Assembly: GCA_009746045.1 (NCBI GenBank) | Contig: RPFO01000034.1 | Coordinates: 1,461,786 to 1,516,785 of the forward strand | DNA from: Mesostigma viride | Lineage: Eukaryota > Streptophyta > Mesostigmatophyceae > Mesostigmatales > Mesostigmataceae | Length of the DNA stretch: 55,000 nt | Reading direction: 5' to 3' | Shown here: piece by piece, positions 41,971 to 51,693 of the stretch | Numbering within the stretch: the first letter of the stretch is position 1 | How the letters are laid out: each line of letters opens with the position of its first letter | Notes under the pieces: generated by a model | Databases searched by the model: none | The model's input: only the letters and a program-made list of their open reading frames with translations | What the model was told of the DNA's origin: nothing | Program-made: the position numbers and the translations under genes

Positions 41971-43625
41971 GACAATGGGGGCACAAGTACTCATGTTTCA
42001 ATATATTCCCATATAAAATCGTATATGGTGAGGTTGCCTACCTAATTGGAGCCCCGGAATGATGAGTATTATTGAAGTTATTAATTTTCCCCTAAAAACC
42101 GTACTTGTTAAGGCTGAAAAAAATAAATCAAATCAAAAACACATATTTAGAGCCTGGGGAGATATACACAAATACTACACATATCGACAATTAATGCCAC
42201 AAAATCTGAGCTCATTCTGAGTACAAACGTAGAAGTTATAGCGTTTGGCAGTTTGCCACCTGTGCAGACGCTAAGGAAGGCAATAGTGAGTATTAAGGCA
42301 CACTAACACTTCCTATGCCATCCAAAAGGCTCCTGACCATGCCTAATTTGACCACAATGGACAAGGAGGTGGCTGGGCACGTCATGTGCCCTTGCCTTAC
42401 CTCGACACGGGCAACCTGTTGCGTGTGTGCACAACAATGAGGCAGGTGAGCTCTACATGCCTAGCCAACACTTCTTATGCATATTCCAGGTTTATGGTGT
42501 GGGCATCATCCCAAAAACAAGCTGTCCGAATTCAAACACACCCTGGAAAGCCATATCCACTAATTGCCCAACCAAGGGTAACAACAGACAGTCGACAGAG
42601 AAAGCATAAGTATCATACATGCTGCTTGCCAAGGCTTCTTACCGGCATGGTTAGCTTGCCTTGCTAGCATATGAATTAGGGCTCTCCCATTTTAGTGGGA
42701 GAAAGGCCAACAAGACGACGATAACCCCTACCTACATGCAGTTCCACCCATGCAGTATGCCCCTCAGAACAACCACTGCCACCTTTCTTTCCAGCGCAAT
42801 TGTTTGCTAAGAAACAACCTCAAGCTTGTGAGCCTCTAACCACAATGAAGCCGCTGCTAAGAAAGGCTGCGTCAATATTCACACAAAACTGAGTGCTGTT
42901 AGCAATCTCCTTCCAAGAAAGCACTCAGCAAATCCCTGACAACTTGACGGCATGCCACGGCTCACGCTTTGACACGTCCCAGCCATGAAACGTACATACA
43001 AAACACTAAAAGGTGCCAGAAATCTGGCGATGCGCAGCACGGAATGGCATTCTACCTGGCCCTAACTGCACGGAAAGAAGCCGAAAACTTTCGTTGATAA
43101 CCCATAAAGGAAGCGAAGCATCCATAGGGTGAAGCTGAGCACACGATCGTACCATTACCGGCGTTGTCCTTCGCCCAGCGGCGCAGGAAAGAACAACCTT
43201 CCATGGAATAATAAGACGCGCATCCCGCGAGCCTGGAGAGTGTCTTACCGATCATGAAGGAAATCTTGCCGAAACCCAGCAATTTTTTAAAAGCTTTACC
43301 AATAACAATTTAAACGCATCCTTGACGCTAGGTAAAGCCCATAAAACCTGACAATCACCGCCGCCAGCGTGCATTCTAATTTATTCCTCTCGACGAAAAC
43401 TTCATTGGACCCCCGTGGCGATGGTCATCAATAAAATCATCGACACTGCAAAAAACGCGAACTCCACTAAGAATTAATATCATAAACTTGTCGTCTTTAA
43501 GATTAGCACAGTTTCTCTGCATTCTGCGAGCTATCTTTTTCTACTCTGCCTGAAAGCACGTCGCCATGGCCAGCTCCGGTAGGGGTGCGCGCACCGTGCA
43601 CCACTTTTTCACGGTACGGACGGGT

Positions 43626-43661
43626 ACCGCGAATTTTTTCGGCGCCAAAAAATTCGCGCCG
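43626..43661. repeat. Near-perfect palindrome CGCGAATTTTTT...AAAAAATTCGCG
   Basis: Arms ACCGCGAATTTTTTCGG / CCAAAAAATTCGCGCCGG centred on GGCGCC. Function unknown. Confidence 0.65.
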
Positions 43662-43900
43662 GGACCGTCACCTTAAGACTTTCTCAAGAGCATGGTGCAG
43701 TGGTTATTGCCACCTTGTCCAGATATTTGCCCTTGTCTTTCTGATTTCAAGACTGTTTTAAAGAGGAATGGGAGCACGTTTCCAACGTTGTTGCTTATTC
43801 ATTACTGTGAAGAAAGAGTCTTTTCAGTTGCTGACAATGAGATGGAAGCTGTCTCATGCAAATTACCCAGGCGATGCAAGTGATGCAAGGTGAGGCCATG

Positions 43901-44693
43901 CATGGCTGATATTGCCTTCATGCGTGAGTTGAGCAGTAGACTGGCTGGGTGTGTGGCTGGTTAGGTGAGCGGGGCGTGCATGGGGTGTTGCAATGGTGAG
44001 GGCATGCGAGGCGGGCACATGCCTGGCTGGTTTGGGTGTTGGGTAGTGAGGAGGTTCGGTGATTGTGTTGTTGAGTGGTTAGGTGGTTAGTTGGTTGTGT
44101 AGCTGGGTGATTGGTTGTTTGGTTGTTTGATTGCCCAGAGAGCCTTGGGTGGGGGGCTTGGGCTATAGATGCTTCAAGGGATGCCTAGGCGTGGGTGGGT
44201 TCAATGGCAGGTGGCTGGCTGATAGGTTGATGCCTTGGTAAATGGCTTGTTGCGTAAGTGGGAACACAGGCAGTTGGAGAGGGTGGGTGGGTGGCTGGCT
44301 GGTCATGGTGGGTGGATGAGTGCAAGGGCGGTCGGTAATTGGCAGATGGCCAGGTGGCTGGGTGATGATGGGCTTTGGGGACTTTGAAGTGGGTGTTTTG
44401 TTGGATGCATGAGTGAAACAACTGCACGGTTTTGAGGGTGGTGGGTTGGTGGTTGGTTGGTTAGGGATGTCTGTGGGTGGGTGGGTGGGTTGGTGGGTGG
44501 GCCATTGGTGGTTGGTGGTTGGTGGATGTGTAGATGGCTAGATGTGGGTGGGTGGGCGAAGGGACGGGTAGATGGACGGGTGGGCGCACAGATATGGATG
44601 CGTGGATGGGTTTGTGGTTGGGACCGACTCACCTATCGCGGGTGAAGGGCTGTGCAGGTTGGAGGTGAGGTAGGTGCCGGGGTGCTGGCTGAG
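43901..44693 (+). repeat. GGTT/GGGT-rich low-complexity tract (left of the LINE)
   Basis: Imperfect GGTTGGTTG and GGGTGGGTGGG runs. The same composition resumes at 48257 on the other side of the LINE, so the element landed inside this tract. Confidence 0.8.
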
Positions 44694-44707
44694 AAAATAT
44701 ATGCATG
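44694..44707. repeat. LINE target-site duplication, left (AAAATATATGCATG)
   Basis: Perfect 14-bp direct repeat of 48243-48256. Confidence 0.92.
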
Positions 44708-44708
44708 A

Positions 44709-47700
44709 TCCGGCGTTCTCGATCCCCCTCCGCTGGGGGTCTCCCCGGTGGGCACTGCCTCCTCCGTGGCCCCGGCGGGCCTGCCGGGCGCTGGTCGGGT
44801 CGTGGTGCGCGCGCCTGCCGGCCCGGCTGGGGAGACGCCGCAGGCCCCACGTCCTGCCTTTGCTGGCGCCGCTCCCCGCCACTCAGCGCCCGCCGACGGC
44901 CTTCACCGGTGTGCCGTGCTGCTTCCCACGGGGTCCCCGTGTGCGGGTGTGTTCCACAACCGTAACCTCCTCTGCCAGCACCTTCGCGCTGTGCACCCCG
45001 ATCTCGGCGCGGCGGATCTGCAGGCCATGAGCTGTTACCGGTGCCCGGAAGCTCACTGCCAGCGGGTGTACTCCATTCACGGGCGCGCTCAGCACGCGCG
45101 CGCCTGTGTTGCTCAACGGCCCCTCAACCGGCCAGCAGTCCCGGCCCCCTCCCCCCTCCCGCCTCGGCTCCCACCGGCTCCCAGCCCCCGCCGCCCGACT
45201 ACTCGGCCAGTTGGCGTTGGCTTGACACGGTTCCCTGGGATGCATGCGCCATCAACCCGACGTCTACCCTGACCGACCTCCCCCACCGCGCGCGTAGCCT
45301 TTTCGCGCAATGTGCAATCGTTTCTCTCCGGCGCATGCACGCCGCTCCGGACGACCCGCTGGGCTTTAAACTGCACATGGTGACCCCCCGCCTGCTCCTC
45401 ACCCCTCTCGGGCGTGGTGTGCGCGGCCTCCAGGGTGCGGTTATTGCCCGTTGCCGACGCTTTCTGCAGGGGGACTGGGAGGGGCTGTTTGGCGTGCCGC
45501 CCCCGCGCACGGCCCGGCTGTCGGGGGAGGTCAACTTCGAGCGGGTGGCCGCCGACGTCATCCGCCTCGTCCGCGAGGGGCAGCTCAGCCGGGCCATGAC
45601 CCGCTTGGAAATGGCCAAGCTCGCCCCCGCCAATGCGGCTACCCTGGCGGCCTTGGAGGCTCTTCACCCTGCGGAGCCCGGATTCCAGCTGCCCGTGCCG
45701 GACCCCCTGCCGGCCCCCCTCCGGCTGGACCGCGACTGCTTCCTGGAGGTGATGCGTGCGGTCCCGCGGGCTTCCTCTACCGGGCCGTCGGGCTGGCGCT
45801 ACGAGCACTTGGAGGTCCTGGTGGGGCATGGGGGCGAGGACATTCTCTTTGACACCCTCATTGACCTGGCGGCTGGTCGCGTTCCTCCCGCTGCGCGCGA
45901 GTGGTTAGCGGGCGCTCGCCTCCTCGCTCTGCTCAAGGGTGTCTTGCCCCCCCCGAGGGCAAGGTGCGCCCGATCGCCTGCGGTGAGGTGCTCCGCAAGC
46001 TCGTGGGCAAAGTGATCTGCCGCCAAAAGGCGCCCGAGCTCCGTGCCTTTTTCTGCCCGCCCCTCGCAGCGGGTGAGACCTCGGTGGCGGCCCAGCTGGG
46101 GGTGACGACTCCAGGCGGGGCGGATATCCTCATCCATTCGGTGCAGGCCTACCTCGAGGCCCACCCCACCCACGCTGTCGTCAAGGTCGACTGCCACAAC
46201 GCGTTCAACAGTCTGTCCCGCGCCAGCATGTTTGCGGCCGTCATGGAGTCCTTCGAGGACTTGTACGCTTGGACAGCCGTGTGCTACGGCCAGCCCGGCC
46301 AACTGGTTCACATCATGGAGGACGGCACTCGCGGCGGCCTGCTGTCGCGGTCGGGCACCCAGCAAGGGGACCCCCTGGGACCCCTGTACTTTGCCGCCCC
46401 CCTCCAGGGTTGCCTCCAAGCGGTCCATGCTGCCCACCCGGCGGTCGCTATTCAGGCCTACTTGGATGATATCTACCTTCTGGGCCCTGTGCCGGACACC
46501 ACCGCGGCTCTGCTGGCACTGCAGACCGCGGTGGCCGACATCAACCTCCAGTTGACCCTTGCCAAGTGCGCGGTGTACTCGCCCCAAGGTGATTGCTCCG
46601 GCTTTCCGCCCCAGCTCTTGGGCCGGGACGAGCGCCTCCATGGGTTGGATGTCCTCGGCGTTCCGGTTGGCGACCCCGCGTTTGTCATCGATGCTCTGCG
46701 GGCCGCCCTCGAGGCACGCACTGAGGTACTGCCCTTGATTGCGCGCCTTCATGATTCGCAGACCAAGGGTCTGCTTCTGTGGTTTTGCGCTCACCCTCGC
46801 GTCGTTCACTGGCTCCGGGGCGCTCTTCCGTCTCAGGTCCGGCTGGCCGCCGAGGGCCACGACGAACGCATCCAGTCGGCCTTGGCGCAGCTGGTCCCGG
46901 GCCCCGACCTCCCGCCACATGCTATTCGCATTGCCTCCCTGCCTGCACGGATGGGTGGCTGCGGTCTGACTCGTGCCGCCCGGCTGGCCCCAGCAGCCTT
47001 TTTGGGCTCCGTCGCTCAGTCGTGGGCGGAAAGCTGCCGGCTCCTGCCCCTTTTGGCAACGGCAGCGCCTGACCTCCTGGACCCCAGCAGCCCTTTGCCC
47101 TTCGTCACCGCCATCCAGGAGGCCTATGCTGAGATCCAGCAGGCCTGTTCTCCCGTCCGTGCCGCTCAGGCGGTACAGCGCCACCTCCCTCGCGGCACTC
47201 CCTCGGTCGCCTCCGTTCAATCTCCCGCCGCATTCCCTGCTCGCGTCATCGATAAACACCAGAAAACCTACGCGGGTATTCTGCACACGGCTGATTGGAT
47301 TGCTCTTTTCGCGGACCTCAACGCCCAGGGACGTGCGTGGCTGTTCTCGCTTTCCTTGCGGAGTGTGGGCTCGGCGTACCTTCGTGCTCTTCCCATGGCC
47401 CCCCCATTCGCCTTGGCTCCCAGCCACTACTCGGTGGCGCTCCGGCACCAGCTATTTGCCCCGCAGCCTCTTGTTCCGGCCGGGCGGCCTTGTGGTAGCT
47501 GTGGGCAGCCGCTGGATCCCACGGGGACTCACTACCTTGCCTGCATGGGGGGCCAACAGAATCAGAATTGGTATTTGTATTTGCACACTGTCCTCCTGAC
47601 GGTGGTGCTCGCCATGATTCGGTCGGTTTTCCCCCACGCGAACATCCGGTCCGAGGATGCGGATGGCGCTGCCTTCTATTCCCCCAACCACCGGCCTGAC

Positions 47701-48111
47701 ATCGTGGTGCTGGACTTTGAGGGGGGTGGCCGGCATCTGCTTATTGACGTTTCGGTGGCGCGGCCCTTGGCTCTTAGCCACGTGGCTGGGGCCTCCCTCA
47801 CGGCAGGTTACACGGCGGACCGGGCGGAGCGGGCCAAGCTCCTGGCCTACGGCGACGTCGGGCACCATCGTGTGGTGCCCTTTGTCCTGGAGGAGTTTGG
47901 GGCCATGGGGCCCCTGACCTCCGCCTTCTTCAAGGAGTGTTGCCGGCTCCGGGAGGACCGGCTGGACCTGGAGGGCCAGCGGGCCCCATGGTCGGCGCGG
48001 ACCTGGACGTCATATTGGCGTCAGCGCTTGTCGGTGGCGCTGACTCGGGCCATGGCTGACATCATGCTCCGCCGTACGCGGGCTGATTTTGCGGTGCAGC
48101 AGGGCTATTAG
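44709..48111 (+). CDS. RLE LINE polyprotein: C2H2 fingers, reverse transcriptase, CCHC knuckle, restriction-like endonuclease
   Basis: The reading is open from the first bases of the element; no strong ATG is evident, which is common in R2-like elements that are co-transcribed. Frame 1 (44709 to about 45150) has two C2H2-like fingers (HRCAVLLPTGSPCAG... HLRAVH and YRCPEAHC... HGRAQH). A shift in a Pro-rich C-run (about 45120-45200) leads to the N-terminal RT region (DYSASWRWLDTVPWDA, SSTGPSGWRYEHLEVL). A second shift at a run of eight C near 45946-45953 leads to the RT core: VVKVDCHNAFNSL (motif A), GTQQGDPLGPLYF (motif B) and YLDD at 46459-46470. Then come the CCHC knuckle (47491-47544), the RLE motif RPDIVVLDFEGGGRHLLIDV (about 47692-47751) and the stop TAG at 48109. 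Apart from two single-base shifts in C homopolymers it is intact. Confidence 0.9.
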
Positions 48112-48242
48112 GTTCCTCCGTTAGGCGTTTCCATTGGTCTTATCGTAGTATAGAGCTTTGACATGGCTCTGTATATAGGTTTATAGCTGGGCGTTTGCTT
48201 TGGTTTGAGTGATTTCACTCTGCTGTAAGTAATTATATTTTT
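48112..48242 (+). promoter_or_regulatory. LINE 3' UTR with two hairpins (likely RT recognition)
   Basis: Stem AGAGC/GCTCT (48152-48156 with 48166-48170, 9-base loop) and stem GAGTG-ATTT-CACTC (48207-48220), followed by TGTAA at 48223-48227 and a T-rich end. Both hairpins are retained in the truncated copy. R2-like elements prime reverse transcription from structured 3' UTRs; the role here is inferred. Confidence 0.6.
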
Positions 48243-48256
48243 AAAATATATGCATG
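48243..48256. repeat. LINE target-site duplication, right (AAAATATATGCATG)
   Basis: Perfect copy of 44694-44707. Confidence 0.92.
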
Positions 48257-48690
48257 TGTCGGTGGGTCAGTGGGTGGGTCAGTGGGTATAAGGGTGTGGG
48301 GGCAGTGAGTGGTTGAGTGGGTAGGTGTGTGGGTGGGTGGCCGGACGGTTGCATATGGGGCCAGCTGGCTGGGTGTTTAGGTGGTTGGGTGGTTGGCTCA
48401 TTGGATGGGGGAAATTGCCTCCTTATTACCTAGTTGGTGTGTGGGTACGTTGCGCAGGTGCCTTGGTGGGTGGGCGGATGTCCAAGTGGGTTGGTAGGTG
48501 GTTGGGTGCCTAGGTGCACGCATGGTTATATAAGTTGGGTAAGCACGTGCGCGGCTGGCTGGGTGGGTGGGTCACTGGGTGGGAGGACAGGTGGCTGTCT
48601 GGGTGCACGGGCGCGCGAGTGTGTGAGCAGTTGTGTGGGTGGGTGGCCAGGTGGCTGCATGGGTGGGCGACGGCATGGGTGGCTTGGTGC
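48257..48690 (+). repeat. GGGT/GGTT-rich low-complexity tract (right of the LINE)
   Basis: Continuation of the tract seen at 43901-44693. Translations are artefacts. Confidence 0.8.
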
Positions 48691-48967
48691 GCACAAAGTG
48701 CAAGAGATGGAGACATGGGATATGCCAATGCCATATCGTGTGAGCATACGTGGATGCCATGCAGGTGACATGTGCCAGCGTTGGGGTCACTGCACCTTGA
48801 TATGCTCGCTCGGCATATTCTCGACATGTATTACACGTAGTGTATATCATGCATGGTGCGTGTTGGTAGCATTCAAATGGCTGTGTTAGTGATGTGGCAT
48901 GTATTGTTCACATTTCCTTCCCATTTTGCAATGTGCCAAGTAGTTTAGAGGCATGGTGTCATGGGGT
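48691..48967. other. Short unique spacer, no gene
   Basis: Unremarkable sequence between the low-complexity tract and the second LINE copy. Confidence 0.5.
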
Positions 48968-48981
48968 ATACATATGGACAC
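48968..48981. repeat. Target-site duplication of truncated LINE, left (ATACATATGGACAC)
   Basis: Perfect 14-bp direct repeat of 49656-49669. Confidence 0.92.
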
Positions 48982-49655
48982 TGTATTTGTATTTGCACAC
49001 TGTCCTCCTGACGGTGGTGCTCGCCATGATTCGGTCGGTTTTCCCCCACGCGAACATCCGGTCCGAGGATGCGGATGGCGCTGCCTTCTATTCCCCCAAC
49101 CACCGGCCTGACATCGTGGTGCTGGACTTTGAGGGGGGTGGCCGGCATCTGCTTATTGACGTTTCGGTGGCGCGGCCCTTGGCTCTTAGCCACGTGGCTG
49201 GGGCCTCCCTCACGGCAGGTTACACGGCGGACCGGGCGGAGCGGGCCAAGCTCCTGGCCTACGGCGACGTCGGGCACCATCGTGTGGTGCCCTTTGTCCT
49301 GGAGGAGTTTGGGGCCATGGGGCCCCTGACCTCCGCCTTCTTCAAGGAGTGTTGCCGGCTCCGGGAGGACCGGCTGGACCTGGAGGGCCAGCGGGCCCCA
49401 TGGTCGGCGCGGACCTGGACGTCATATTGGCGTCAGCGCTTGTCGGTGGCGCTGACTCGGGCCATGGCTGACATCATGCTCCGCCGTACGCGGGCTGATT
49501 TTGCGGTGCAGCAGGGCTATTAGGTTCCTCCGTTAGGCGTTTCCATTGGTCTTATCGTAGTATAGAGCTTTGACATGGCTCTGTATATAGGTTTATAGCT
49601 GGGCGTTTGCTTTGGTTTGAGTGATTTCACTCTGCTGTAAGTAATTATATTTTTA
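48982..49655 (+). mobile_element. 5'-truncated copy of the RLE LINE
   Basis: From 48983 the sequence matches 47571-48243 of the full-length copy with no difference seen by eye, including the end of the endonuclease domain, the stop and the 3' UTR. A single extra T (48982) separates it from the duplication. 5' truncation with 14-bp duplications on both sides is the signature of incomplete target-primed reverse transcription. Confidence 0.93.
48983..49523 (+). pseudogene. C-terminal RLE domain of the LINE polyprotein, truncated copy
   Basis: Encodes the same residues as the full-length copy from just after the CCHC knuckle (YLYLHTVLLTVV) through RPDIVVLDFE and the C-terminal DFAVQQGY, stop at 49521-49523. 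No RT domain and no start of its own. Confidence 0.9.
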
Positions 49656-49669
49656 ATACATATGGACAC
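49656..49669. repeat. Target-site duplication of truncated LINE, right (ATACATATGGACAC)
   Basis: Perfect copy of 48968-48981. Confidence 0.92.
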
Positions 49670-51302
49670 GCACTGCCCATCACAGCTTTTTGGCATACTG
49701 GCAATGCCTACCTTACATGATGGATTCTGCTAGCAATGGTCACCACTCAGGCATTCACATGCATGCACCAAGTTTTTGCACACTGTTTGTAATAGTCATT
49801 CTTGAGTTGCCTGCAAAGATTTAAATGATGTGCCCCAGCTTGGAGAGCGTTTTGGTGGTTAATGTTGTTAAAATTGTGAGTAAAAAAGCAAAAAATGGCC
49901 ACAATTGCTGGCAAATGTCACCATTTTGGGCTCTGCATGATCTGAATTTTTGCTCATGACTTGTTGAGACCATGCGTCAGGTGCTGGCATGATGGCGATA
50001 AGTTTTGGTGGCATTCTGACATGATTTGGGTTAAATATTGATTTAAAATGGCCATTAATGACAAATGCTAGCAAAATTTTGCTAGCATTCGACACCAACT
50101 AGGGCTCCAAATGGCGTAGAACTTTGTACAAGGTCAGAACAACTATTATTCATCACCACTGCAAAGTTACAGCATAATCTGAGATCGGCTATTGTTTCTA
50201 TGCAAGTGCAAGTGGTTTAGGTGGCCAGTTTTGGCCTTGGATCTGGAGTTAACTTAAGCAGGGAGTACCATGTAAACTTAACATTTTGACTCAACTAATC
50301 CACCACTAGCCAGACACATCCCGGGGAGTGGTGGGATCCAATCCTAGGTCAATCTGACAATAAACTTGCCATGGGCCATAATTTATGTAAAAAAAAGGCC
50401 ATTTCAAGGTGTTGTGTACGTCTCCCTCTCGAGCAGCGATATGCTTGACGAGGCGTCCGGCGTAACATGAACGAGGCGCTTTCACGAGCCTCGGGGAAAG
50501 AGACAGGCAGAAAATCTGGATGGGGAACGGGGCTGGCTTCACCCTACCTTGGATCCGGATGCCGAAAAAGCAGGTTCCACTGTACAGCGTCGACTCAACC
50601 AGCGCAATGCGTATTCATGCTTCATTTCGCAACGATCGCAGGCGATATTCAGTGATGAGCGCAGGTCTACACTACAGAGCCAGCAAAAAATCAGGCTGGG
50701 CTTCGCTGCATGTAGAAGTTGTTGAAGCGCCCTGCGCAAATGGGATGGAGAAAATGAAAGAAACGAGGGAGTGGGCATATTTTTACGCGCGTTGGCATGA
50801 TCAGCCCCGCACGCACCCTCCTGGCAGTTCCAACTGCTGCGGCAACGAGGCATTTACAATGGCAGTCATTTTAACAAAAAGTTTTTCGGTCAAAATTTTT
50901 TGAATTAGTCATAGAATCGTGCGAGCGGCTTACCTCGAACTACACTGTCGCCGTTTTCGATAAGTTTCCGGTGTGACTTTTTGGGGGTCCACTGCAAAAT
51001 GCAGCGGACCTGACCCGACCTCGCGAAAATGCCCGCCCTTTTTCTGTTTTCCTGAAAAAATGGGCCGATTTCTTTAGGATAAAAAAATATCTACGTGAAG
51101 TAGATGAGTTATGAAGGCTCAAAATGAATTCGCTGCCCGTATTATGTGTTCTCAGGACGGTCGCTAGGATTTTCACGGCCGCCATGGGTGCTGCGTGACT
51201 TTTTGCCTCGTCGTCACCTTCCCGCCCACCAGATTTTCGGGATCTCGCGCCAATTTGATGACGGAATAAGATGGTCGTTTTTGGCGGGGCTCGGACCGTT
51301 GT
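49670..51302. other. AT-richer region, no gene recognised
   Basis: The longest open frame (50520-50903 +) has no recognisable domain and is overlapped by an equally long minus-strand frame. Nothing is supported. Confidence 0.45.
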
Positions 51303-51693
51303 GGCGCGGCGCGGAAGTCATGGGTTCGAAAACTCGCGGGGACAGTGCCGGGCAGGGATTATTTGGGAGGATCCGCGGGACCTAATTACTCGCCTCGCGA
51401 GGTAGATATCGGACCTTCCCGGGATTAATATCGAACCAGTAATTCGATATCGAATGAGTAAATCGATACGGAAGTATTAATAACCCTAGTTATAGGGAGC
51501 ACGCTTAAGATTTCGCCCCAACGCGCAAGGTTTTAAGTTGTACAAGCTAGTGCTTATACTTTTTATGCGCAAATCTTTTTACGAAGGTAAACGTTAACGC
51601 ATATTCTTACATCCTGCGCAGGATGTAAGAAGATGCGTTTACCTTAGTGAAAAGGTTTGCGCAATAAAATTATAAGCACTAGCTTGTACAACT
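51303..51693. repeat. Palindromic foldback element, copy 4, with composite spacer (reverse orientation)
   Basis: 51303-51535 is the reverse complement of the spacer and outer arm seen at 37734-37989 (shared GACAGTGCCG-GCAGGGATTA, GAGGTAGATATCGGACCTTC and TTCGATATCGAAT). 51536-51693 is the hairpin core, with the perfect palindrome ACATCCTGCGCAGGATGT at 51609-51626. It carries the same TGGGTTCGAAA box. Confidence 0.86.

Larger units (their letters stand above)
40861..43900. other. No gene recognised; scattered hairpins
   Basis: Open frames such as 41264-41479, 41811-42062 and 42386-42667 have no recognisable domain. Small perfect hairpins are present at 41952-41970, 42683-42702 and 43628-43658. 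Confidence 0.45.
44708..48242 (+). mobile_element. RLE-type (R2-like) non-LTR retrotransposon, nearly full length
   Basis: A 3,535-bp element bounded exactly by a perfect 14-bp duplication. Layout: no visible 5' UTR, one long reading frame (two frameshifts), 131-bp 3' UTR ending TGTAAGTAATTATATTTTT. N-terminal C2H2 zinc fingers, a central RT with YLDD, then a CX2CX9HX3C knuckle and an RPD...D restriction-like endonuclease define the R2/NeSL/CRE-like class, as opposed to APE-bearing LINEs. R2-like elements usually target fixed sites such as rDNA; this copy sits in a GT-rich tract at an AT-rich target. Target-primed reverse transcription explains the duplication. Confidence 0.92.

Noticed and set aside
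41811-42062. Possible small protein with a natural-looking composition
   Set aside because: No homology recognised, no neighbours or splice structure, and it includes a perfect hairpin (41952-41970) typical of non-coding DNA here.
45799-47448. 549-codon minus-strand open frame opposite the LINE RT
   Set aside because: Shadow of the GC-rich RT coding strand, which has all the RT motifs.
48325-48889. Trp/Gly/Val-rich open frames
   Set aside because: Artefacts of the GGGT/GGTT low-complexity tract.
50520-50903. 127-codon open frame
   Set aside because: No domain recognised, and an overlapping minus-strand frame of similar length makes coding unlikely.
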